A stretch of DNA of 13,945 nucleotides from the NCBI GenBank assembly GCA_012800805.1, contig JAAZIO010000105.1, positions 1 to 13,945 of the forward strand. Reading direction: 5' to 3'. The notes beneath the pieces were generated by a model. It worked only from the letters and a program-made list of their open reading frames with translations, did not search any database and had not been told where the DNA came from. Every line of letters begins with the position of its first letter. The stretch's first letter is position 1. The stretch is from Clostridiales bacterium. Its GTDB lineage: Bacteria; Bacillota; Clostridia; Christensenellales; CAG-917. Both the position numbers and the translations under genes were made by a program. Below, piece after piece: positions 7,589-13,185 of this stretch.

Positions 7589-7616
7589 AAAAAAACGGGC
7601 TCCATGCCCGTTTTTT
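7589..7616. terminator. Intrinsic terminator at the end of the phage late operon
   Basis: The stem CGGGC (7596-7600) and GCCCG (7606-7610) closes on a 5-nt loop and is flanked by A7 (7589-7595) and T6 (7611-7616). On the minus strand the last bases of the A/T arm touch the holin stop codon, so it ends the phage transcript before spoIVA. The flanking A and T runs mean it could also work on the plus strand. Confidence 0.9.
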
Positions 7617-7918
7617 CAGTATTCGATATGGATTTCGGCGTCCGCCTCGTCGGCCTTCGCCCTCTTTTGTCTGATTGCTTTAGGAGATTGCTTTTTGATT
7701 TTATCCTCTATCGCGGCTTCTTTTAAAATGTCAAGGATTTCGCCGATGTCTTTTTTTATCTCATTCACTACAGTTAGGCTTTTAGACAGCGTTCTTAAAG
7801 TTTCAAGATAGCGCTCCTCCCTTGCCTTGCCGTCTTTTAACACGAACACAAGCAGAGCCACAAAAAGACACGCCCATATGCCGTTTGTCATGGCCTGTGT
7901 CATTACGTTTTCCCACAT
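7616..7918 (-). CDS. Holin, BhlA/UviB type
   Basis: A 100-aa protein with one membrane segment at about residues 11-28 (TNGIWACLFVALLVFVLK), then a charged, helical cytosolic tail (REERYLETLRTLSKSL; VVNEIKKDIGEILDILKEA) and a basic stretch KKQSPKAIRQKRAK near the end. Short N-terminus, single hydrophobic helix, KDGKAREERY-like turn and amphipathic tail match the BhlA/UviB holin-like family found in Firmicute phages and bacteriocin loci. It would form lesions in the cytoplasmic membrane late in infection. An AGGAGGA site lies directly before the ATG and overlaps the stop of the preceding gene. It is the last gene of the operon. No endolysin sits next to it, so its muralytic partner must be encoded elsewhere. 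Confidence 0.75.
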   Translation of the reverse strand: MWENVMTQAMTNGIWACLFVALLVFVLKDGKAREERYLETLRTLSKSLTVVNEIKKDIGEILDILKEAAIEDKIKKQSPKAIRQKRAKADEADAEIHIEY

Positions 7919-7926
7919 AACTCCTC

Positions 7927-8955
7927 CTAGAAATAGCGGTTTGTCTCCACCGCGCGTTTTTTCAGCGTGTCCAGAAGTTTGTCATAGTAAGCGCCAAGAT
8001 AATAGCGCATGTTGGGGCTTGCCTCAAGCGCGTCCGCGGCGATGTCGGGCGATAGCGTCATATAGTATGACAAAGCGATAGAATACCTTTCGGCATAGTT
8101 GCGCTGCTTTTCGTCGTCATAGTTAAGTTCGCTATCGTATTTTTGCCTTTCCTTTCTAAGCTCGTTTTCAGCAGCTTCCTTGCCTTTAAGGTATTTTGCT
8201 ATCTCCTCGTCTCTGGAAAGGAGGTATTTCCTCTCCTTTTCCGCTATTTCGCTGTTGTATTTTTCATACTGCAAAATGGTCTGTTCCCTCTCCTTTTCAA
8301 GCTCGGCTATTCTTTTGGCAAGGTCCGAGGCGTATTTAAGGTCAAGGTTTCCAAGCGCGATTTCCTTATCCGCCTCAAGCTTTGAAATCTCTTTATTGAT
8401 TCCGTTTATCGCCTCTATGTATTTTGCCTCTATCTCCGCCATATTTTTCATGCCCTTTTCGTCATAGTCCGAAATTTGGCCCATAATTATCGACGAGCGG
8501 GCAAGACCGCGCTTTAGCGCTTCGTTTTGAGCTTTTTTCTTTAAATTATCATAAAGCTCCTCGATTTGCTTTAAGCCCTCTTCCTTTTCCCCTTTTAGCT
8601 TATTCGCGCTCTCGTCAAGGCTTTCCTGCCTTGAAAGGATATCGGCGATGATTTTTTGTTTATTTTCTTCAAGCGAGCTTTTCAGCTCTGCTTCCGCTTG
8701 CGCTCTAAGCTCCTCGTCGCTTTTTGGCTGATACTGCTTTTTCTCAAGGCCTAGCGTCTCGGGGAAAAGCTCAGCCACTTTTTGCATCTGCTTTTCGTTT
8801 ACGGACTTTAAATACTCGTCCTCAAGCTCCTTTAGTTTATCTACCGTATCCTTTTCTTTTTTAAGGGCTTCCTCGATTGCTTTTGATTTATCCTCCTGAA
8901 GGTCCTGCTTTGGTTTGAGCAGTTTCTTTAGTTCCTCAAAAAAACTGGATGCCAT
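7927..8955 (-). CDS. Large coiled-coil phage protein, function unknown
   Basis: A 342-aa protein, almost entirely helical and charged (Glu/Lys rich), with long coiled-coil stretches at about 20-60, 80-145 and 165-285. The only breaks are LFPETLGLEKKQYQP (about 63-77), the short conserved-looking motif RGLARSSI (149-156), and a more hydrophobic C-terminal tail at about 290-342 (YSIALSYYMTLSPDIAADAL, then YYLGAYYDKLL). No signal peptide and no membrane segment are seen. Position after the nozzle gene and before the holin is where podoviruses place internal/ejection proteins or tail appendages, so either role is possible. The RGLARSS element recalls other Firmicute phage structural proteins, but that is memory, not a search. 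GGGGGT precedes the ATG. The 35-aa coiled-coil gene lies 8 nt upstream. Confidence 0.7.
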   Translation of the reverse strand: MASSFFEELKKLLKPKQDLQEDKSKAIEEALKKEKDTVDKLKELEDEYLKSVNEKQMQKVAELFPETLGLEKKQYQPKSDEELRAQAEAELKSSLEENKQKIIADILSRQESLDESANKLKGEKEEGLKQIEELYDNLKKKAQNEALKRGLARSSIIMGQISDYDEKGMKNMAEIEAKYIEAINGINKEISKLEADKEIALGNLDLKYASDLAKRIAELEKEREQTILQYEKYNSEIAEKERKYLLSRDEEIAKYLKGKEAAENELRKERQKYDSELNYDDEKQRNYAERYSIALSYYMTLSPDIAADALEASPNMRYYLGAYYDKLLDTLKKRAVETNRYF

Positions 8956-8963
8956 ATTACCCC

Positions 8964-9071
8964 CTAAGCCTTTGACGCAAGTTGCGCCTCAAGCTGTTTT
9001 AACTTTTTTTCCAGCGCCAGGACGCGCCTTGTAAGTATTTCTATTTGCACAAATATTTCTTTATCTATCAT
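8964..9071 (-). CDS. 35-aa coiled-coil microprotein
   Basis: A very small frame fills the gap between the nozzle gene and the large coiled-coil gene. It runs ATG (9069-9071) to TAG (8964-8966) and encodes 35 residues: MIDKEIFVQIEILTRRVLAL, then EKKLKQLEAQLASKA. Hydrophobic residues at heptad spacing (Ile, Leu, Val, Leu, Leu, Leu) predict one amphipathic helix suited to a short coiled coil. A GAGGT ribosome site lies 5 nt before the ATG, inside the end of the nozzle gene. The next gene begins 8 nt after its stop. The tight fit and ribosome site argue for a real gene. It may pair with the 342-aa coiled-coil protein. Confidence 0.6.
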   Translation of the reverse strand: MIDKEIFVQIEILTRRVLALEKKLKQLEAQLASKA

Positions 9072-9073
9072 CT

Positions 9074-10525
9074 CTACCTCACATCGAAAATTAAAACGGG
9101 CGGCGTGATATGGTTATCCGCTGCCGTGGATTTGATTGCAAGCTTTACGACATAGCCTTTTCGATTGACGATTACTTTTTGCGGTTTAGGGCTGCCCTCT
9201 ATCTTATATTCCTTTGAAACGCCGTCAAGCGTAACGGTTAGTGTGACATCGCTTAAGGTCGAAAAGTGAATTTCTCTTAAAATTTTCAGCTTTTCGCTCC
9301 CGAGGTTGTTTTCGGGGCTCTCCCAAACTTTTGTCATCACGGCGCCGCCATAGTATTCGCCTTTGTTCCAAATCATCTGAAGAAATCTTCTATCGCCCGT
9401 GTTTAGCGTAAAATAAACATAGATGTTATGGTGGACGTTTACGGGCAGAAACCTGTTTATGTCGATGTTGGTTATAACCGAAAACAGGTTCGTTTCAAGG
9501 TCGTATTCTATAAGGGCGTTGTTGACATAATCGCTTGGCATATCCGTTATGCCCTTAAGCCTGCAGGCTATGTAGTATTTTCCGAGGTGCGCGCAAGCCG
9601 TGCAATAAGACAGCCTTTCAAACTTCGGAAGCTCGCGGCCTTTCTTTGTAACCTCATAGCCGTTGAAGCTGTAAAGTCCGTCGTCGCACATAAATAATAT
9701 TCTGTCAGACTCCTCAACCACAGTGTCGCCAATAATCTTTCCTATGTCGCCTACAACTTTCGTCACCGAAAACTCCGTCTGGTCGCCAAACGCCGTTATT
9801 TTAAAAATCCCGTATTCCCTAAAGACATAAACCGAGTTTAAAAAGCTTATGATTTTTAAAACATCCCCGCACTCGTCGGCAAACTCTATAAAGCCCGCGT
9901 CCTCCAGGCTGACTTTCCAGTTTGTCGGGTTGAAGTCGTCCGAAAACCATACGGCGTTTTTCTTTTTGGCGTCGGTTGCGAATATCCTTTCTGAGTGCAC
10001 GCACATAGAGGAAAACCTCGGCGCGTCGGTAACGGTGCTTATTGTGTTGTCGTTTAAAATCGTAAGCCCGCCCGAGTGGGCAATCAAAAGAACGTCGTTT
10101 CCGTTATAGTTGTAGCAGGCTGTGCATACTCTGTCCAACGTGTTAAAGTCCGGAATTTCTCGCCAGACCATCGGCTGAAATATCTTAAACTGATAAAACT
10201 TGCCGGTTGAGGACTGCGCCACAAGCCTGTCGTCGTATGTGCCGTCGGCAAGCGTCTTGCGGTATAAGAAAACATCCACGAAATCCGATATGTCCGACAA
10301 TACCGCAATTTCCATATACACCCACTCATACTTGACATTTACCCTAGCTCTTTTAAAACCAAGGTCGGATTTCAGCGCCCCTCCTCTGAAAGTAAAGTTA
10401 GTGCACTTTGGCGAATACTTGAAATCAAGCAGCTTTTCATCCGTTGTCTTAACTATGCCTCCAAAGCCCGATTTAACCCTTGCCCGGCTGGATTTAAGCC
10501 TTGATATTTCGCTTTTTACACCCAT
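9074..10525 (-). CDS. Phage neck/tail nozzle protein, beta-propeller-like
   Basis: A 483-aa, strand-rich protein with repeated blade-like segments typical of phage nozzle/DNA-stabilisation proteins (P22 gp10 and T7 gp12 functional class). Examples are RIFATDAKKKNAVWFSDDF with NPTNW (about 180-203), SVYVFREYGIFKITAFG (about 231-247), RILFMCDDGLYSFNGYEV (about 275-292) and YYIACRLKG (about 317-325). The basic N-terminus (1-60) has the extended, low-structure look seen in such proteins, and a separate beta-sandwich-like C-terminal domain (about 415-483) follows. It would close the portal channel and form the short tail tip. GGAGA precedes the ATG, and the start overlaps the end of the adaptor gene by 10 nt. 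Exact homology to gp10 or gp12 is not shown; the class is inferred from fold pattern and gene order. Confidence 0.62.
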   Translation of the reverse strand: MGVKSEISRLKSSRARVKSGFGGIVKTTDEKLLDFKYSPKCTNFTFRGGALKSDLGFKRARVNVKYEWVYMEIAVLSDISDFVDVFLYRKTLADGTYDDRLVAQSSTGKFYQFKIFQPMVWREIPDFNTLDRVCTACYNYNGNDVLLIAHSGGLTILNDNTISTVTDAPRFSSMCVHSERIFATDAKKKNAVWFSDDFNPTNWKVSLEDAGFIEFADECGDVLKIISFLNSVYVFREYGIFKITAFGDQTEFSVTKVVGDIGKIIGDTVVEESDRILFMCDDGLYSFNGYEVTKKGRELPKFERLSYCTACAHLGKYYIACRLKGITDMPSDYVNNALIEYDLETNLFSVITNIDINRFLPVNVHHNIYVYFTLNTGDRRFLQMIWNKGEYYGGAVMTKVWESPENNLGSEKLKILREIHFSTLSDVTLTVTLDGVSKEYKIEGSPKPQKVIVNRKGYVVKLAIKSTAADNHITPPVLIFDVR

Positions 10526-11058
10526 GCCCTCTCCTTTACCTTTATCTCTCGGCCTTTGTATTTTGCCCTCGACATGGCTTCTTTAAATAGAGTGTCATAG
10601 TATGAAGCCTGGTCAAAGACATTTTCATCAAGGTAGTGCTGCGAGAGCATCCCATAAAGCACCTCTAGCTCGCTCAATCTGTTGTCGAATATCTCATCGT
10701 CTAAATTAAGGGCTTTAGGGATATAGATATACTCTATCGTCATCTCTCCGTCCTCTAAGGTTTCAATGTGCGTGGGCAGGGTTTTTGCTTTAATCCGCTT
10801 TCCGTCCTTTTCAAGCCTGATGAGCTTTTTAAAGCGCTCGCTAAGCTTTGAATACTCTATCTTTCCGTCAACCGAGGCTACCTGCTCTTGCGAAATCAAG
10901 GGAAGATAATCGCACCTTATCTGAAGGTATATAAAGTTTAAAATTCCAAGCGCCTTGCTTAGCTTTAAAGATTGGGCGTCGCTTAACTGCTCAACTTTCG
11001 TCAAATCCTCTTCGCCGATTTTTTCAAAAAACAGCGATAAGATGTATTTTACTTCCAT
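10516..11058 (-). CDS. Probable head-tail adaptor (connector) protein
   Basis: A 180-aa protein: N-terminal helices (1-48), a short strand-rich middle (about 63-115; GEMTIEYIYIPKAL), and a C-terminal helical part with the acidic, aromatic LSELEVLYGMLSQHYLDENV and FDQASYYDTLFKEAMSRA (about 128-164). A helical bundle with a central beta insert, and a C-terminal helix pair of the 'accumulated/occupied Y..LF..A' look, is typical of gp4/gp11-type adaptors that bind under the portal. It lies between the capsid and nozzle genes, as expected. The start chosen is the ATG at 11058; an in-frame upstream codon at 11082 would lie inside the preceding gene and lacks the GGAGG at 11063-11067. It overlaps the preceding stop by 10 nt, suggesting coupled translation. 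Confidence 0.58.
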   Translation of the reverse strand: MEVKYILSLFFEKIGEEDLTKVEQLSDAQSLKLSKALGILNFIYLQIRCDYLPLISQEQVASVDGKIEYSKLSERFKKLIRLEKDGKRIKAKTLPTHIETLEDGEMTIEYIYIPKALNLDDEIFDNRLSELEVLYGMLSQHYLDENVFDQASYYDTLFKEAMSRAKYKGREIKVKERAWV

Positions 11059-11366
11059 AATGCCTCCTCGAGGGATTCGCATGCCCTCTCCGCCGCTTGC
11101 CTAGCTCTTTCTTTTTCAAGCTTAAGGTTGTGACGGTCGATTTCCTCAATAAGCTCTTTGGCTCTGTCAAGCCTGGTTCTCAAAACATGGTCAAGCGCTC
11201 TTTTGTCAAGCTCTTTATAGGGCAAAACAAGTTCAAGCCCTCTATCGGTATGCACCTCAAAGCGGTTGGTTTTAAGGTTGTAATAGAGAATATAGCGCGT
11301 GTCGATTTCTTTAAGCCTTAAGGAAATATCGTATAAATCGGAGTCGATAAGCTTTAAATGCTGCAT
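11049..11366 (-). CDS. 105-aa phage protein of unknown function
   Basis: A small protein in two parts. Residues 1-55 are mixed strand and loop (TRYILYYNLKTNRFEVHT; GLELVLPYKELD). Residues 56-105 form a charged helix with coiled-coil spacing (LIEEIDRHNLKLEKERARQAAE). No signal peptide or membrane segment is present. Similar short proteins directly after the capsid gene are common in Firmicute phages, but I cannot name its role; a capsid accessory or head-completion factor is a guess. AGAGGG lies 3 nt before the ATG. It is the first gene after the intrinsic terminator that follows the capsid gene, so its expression depends on read-through. Confidence 0.65.
   Translation of the reverse strand: MQHLKLIDSDLYDISLRLKEIDTRYILYYNLKTNRFEVHTDRGLELVLPYKELDKRALDHVLRTRLDRAKELIEEIDRHNLKLEKERARQAAERACESLEEALWK
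11063..11067 (-). promoter_or_regulatory. Ribosome binding site that sets the adaptor start
   Basis: GGAGG on the minus strand ends 4 nt before the ATG at 11058 and lies inside the end of the 105-aa gene. The longer in-frame start at 11082 has no such site. Confidence 0.72.
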
Positions 11367-11376
11367 AATCCCTCTT

Positions 11377-11401
11377 AAAAAGGAGCGCCTTTCGGCGCTC
11401 C
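11377..11401 (-). terminator. Intrinsic terminator directly after the major capsid gene
   Basis: On the minus strand an 8-bp perfect GC-rich stem, GGAGCGCC (11394-11401) with GGCGCTCC (11382-11389), closes on a GAAA tetraloop and is followed by T5 (11377-11381). It starts 5 nt after the capsid stop codon and ends 10 nt before the next ATG. No promoter fits in the remaining gap, so it should act as a partial terminator or 3' mRNA stabiliser within the operon. Confidence 0.88.
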
Positions 11402-11406
11402 CTATC

Positions 11407-12567
11407 TTATTTGAAAGTCAATTTTGCCTGTCCCATGGGTCTTTCGCAAAGAAGGTCCGCGTATTTAACAAGCGTTGCGGTGTATACTGCTTTGCCCGCA
11501 ACCTGATGCAAAACGGTTCCGCCTTCGCCCTCAAGCCATCTCCAGTCGCAGAGCTGGTGAAGCTTAAAGTCCGAAGTGTTAAGCAGATACATGGTCTTTT
11601 CCTTTACAAAGCGGTCGGCCACAAATGGAATGCCTGAGTAAGAGATAGCCTTAAAGCCGCCGTCAAGATTCATGTAGTCAAGGTTTGTGCGGTTTAAAGA
11701 AAGATAATCTATGTAGCTTCTTCTCACATCGTAGCTTGACACGATAAAGTTTATGGTTCCGCCCGAGAGCTCCTCCACGGTGTCGATAGCCTCTTGTATG
11801 GCGGTAGTGGAAATGCCCTCGTCCACAGTCTTTTTGAACGGGTTGAGGAAAGAATACTTTGCCCTGGATAGACCATAAAGGTCACCCTCGCCAAAGATTG
11901 CCTCAAGACCCGTAAGTTCGTTGTCTTTTGAACCCTGCACATAAAGGTCGCAGCCTTTGTTGATGAGGGCTGAGGCGGCTTTATCGAAAGTCACTTTTTT
12001 GGCGCCGCGGTCGATTGAAACTATTCTTGCCCCTGTAAGCTCTGATATGATGCCTTGGCTGTCATAGACATCCACAATCATACCCTCCATAAGGTTTTTG
12101 ACGCTTGACACGCAAACGGTTTTTTTGTCGGTTCCGCTGTTGTCGACGGTAGTTGTGAGAAGACCCGAGCCGTCGCCGTAGAGCATTCTTCCGAAATTGA
12201 ATTTGCTGGCTTTTAAAAGCCCTTCCATTTCGGCGTTAAGGAGATTTACAAACGCGCCCGCGGAGTTTGCCGACGCCCTTATCGCCTTATCCGAAATTTC
12301 AATGTTGCCGTAGAAGTTTTTAAGAGTAAGCTTGAACTGGGCGTAATTGTTGCCGCCGACAACGGGAAGAGAGCCCGTTTCGGTGCCCGAGCCCACGCCG
12401 CCGTTGAGGCCGTAGGGAGCGAGTTTAACTATCTCCTTGCCCCAGACATCAGCGGTTGTCTGCTCGATTTTCGCAAGCAAGGGGTTAACGCCCACATTGA
12501 GCTGTTCGGCGAGAACGCCGAGGTAGAGTGTTTTAAGCGCGTTTTCTGCATTTTGAAGTGTTACCAT
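11407..12567 (-). CDS. Major capsid protein, HK97-type fold
   Basis: The 386-aa shell subunit. Seen: an N-terminal helical arm (about 1-50), a Gly/Thr-rich flexible segment fitting the E-loop (LNGGVGSGTETGSLPVVGG, 54-72), the strand AQFKLTLKNFYGNIEISD (76-93) leading to the spine helix (about 95-130), an inserted beta domain at about 138-215 (VSSVKNLMEGMIVDVYD; ARIVSIDRGAKKVTFD), and an axial-domain end SGIPFVADRF (311-320), DFKLHQLCDWRWLEGEG, and VYTATLVKYADLLCERPM. There is no N-terminal delta domain; the separate scaffold gene upstream supplies that role, and no capsid protease is seen. GGAGG lies shortly before the ATG. An intrinsic terminator follows the stop directly, which should leave capsid mRNA more abundant than mRNA for the downstream genes. 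Confidence 0.88.
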   Translation of the reverse strand: MVTLQNAENALKTLYLGVLAEQLNVGVNPLLAKIEQTTADVWGKEIVKLAPYGLNGGVGSGTETGSLPVVGGNNYAQFKLTLKNFYGNIEISDKAIRASANSAGAFVNLLNAEMEGLLKASKFNFGRMLYGDGSGLLTTTVDNSGTDKKTVCVSSVKNLMEGMIVDVYDSQGIISELTGARIVSIDRGAKKVTFDKAASALINKGCDLYVQGSKDNELTGLEAIFGEGDLYGLSRAKYSFLNPFKKTVDEGISTTAIQEAIDTVEELSGGTINFIVSSYDVRRSYIDYLSLNRTNLDYMNLDGGFKAISYSGIPFVADRFVKEKTMYLLNTSDFKLHQLCDWRWLEGEGGTVLHQVAGKAVYTATLVKYADLLCERPMGQAKLTFK

Positions 12568-12578
12568 AGTTCCTCCAG

Positions 12579-13184
12579 TTAAAGTTCTTTAAACATTCTC
12601 CCCGCCTCCTCGATGGTTCTGGGTTTTTTGGGTGGAGAGAGCGGGGACTGCCCCAGCGACTTTATCGTCACGGGAGCCTTAAGGCCGTCAAGCTCGCTGA
12701 AATAGCGCTCCATGACCGCCTTTTTGATTTCCTCGCTCGTAAGAATGTGGTTTTCGATAAAAGAGGCGTCTTTCAGCATTTCGGAGGGGTCGCGGTATCT
12801 GCTTTCAAGAACCAGCATATAGGCCCTCTCAAGCCCCTTTTCGTCGTCGAGCAGGGCGGGGTTTTGCTCAAGGAAACTCGCGATGTCTTTTGCAAACATC
12901 TTCGCCTTTTTGTTTTCCGAGAAAAACTTGTCCACTCGCTCTTTCCAGTCAACATCCTTTTTCTCCTCGACCTGAGCGGGCCTAGCGCCTTCCATTTCTT
13001 TTTCAAGCTCTTTCAGCCTTTGCGACTTTTTGGTGAACTCCGCCTCCAAAGACCTGTAGGCCTTAGCCAGTTCCTCCGTCGATTTGAATTTGCCGAGCGT
13101 TTTTTGCGTATCTACATCCGTTTCGGGCGAGACCGCCTCCGCGGTTTGTTCGCTTACTGCAACGGTTTCGATTTTTTCTTCCAT
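12579..13184 (-). CDS. Phage scaffolding protein
   Basis: A 201-aa, highly charged and helical protein between the portal and capsid genes, the normal place for the internal scaffold of the procapsid. The N-terminus is disordered and acidic (1-30). Then comes GKFKSTEELAKAYRSLEAEF (31-50), a phrase I associate with phage scaffold proteins, running into a coiled coil up to about 66. A second helical block follows (about 78-165). The short Pro/Lys-rich C-terminus (PLSPPKKPRTIEEAGRMFKE, about 181-200) fits a capsid-binding tail. GGAG before the ATG lies inside the end of the portal gene, 1 nt separates the two, and the capsid gene begins 11 nt after the stop. Confidence 0.8.
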   Translation of the reverse strand: MEEKIETVAVSEQTAEAVSPETDVDTQKTLGKFKSTEELAKAYRSLEAEFTKKSQRLKELEKEMEGARPAQVEEKKDVDWKERVDKFFSENKKAKMFAKDIASFLEQNPALLDDEKGLERAYMLVLESRYRDPSEMLKDASFIENHILTSEEIKKAVMERYFSELDGLKAPVTIKSLGQSPLSPPKKPRTIEEAGRMFKEL

Positions 13185-13185
13185 A

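Noticed and set aside
7496..7600. tRNA gene or CRISPR repeats at the phage/host junction
   Set aside because: No cloverleaf, T-loop sequence or regularly spaced repeats could be found in this short AT-rich stretch.
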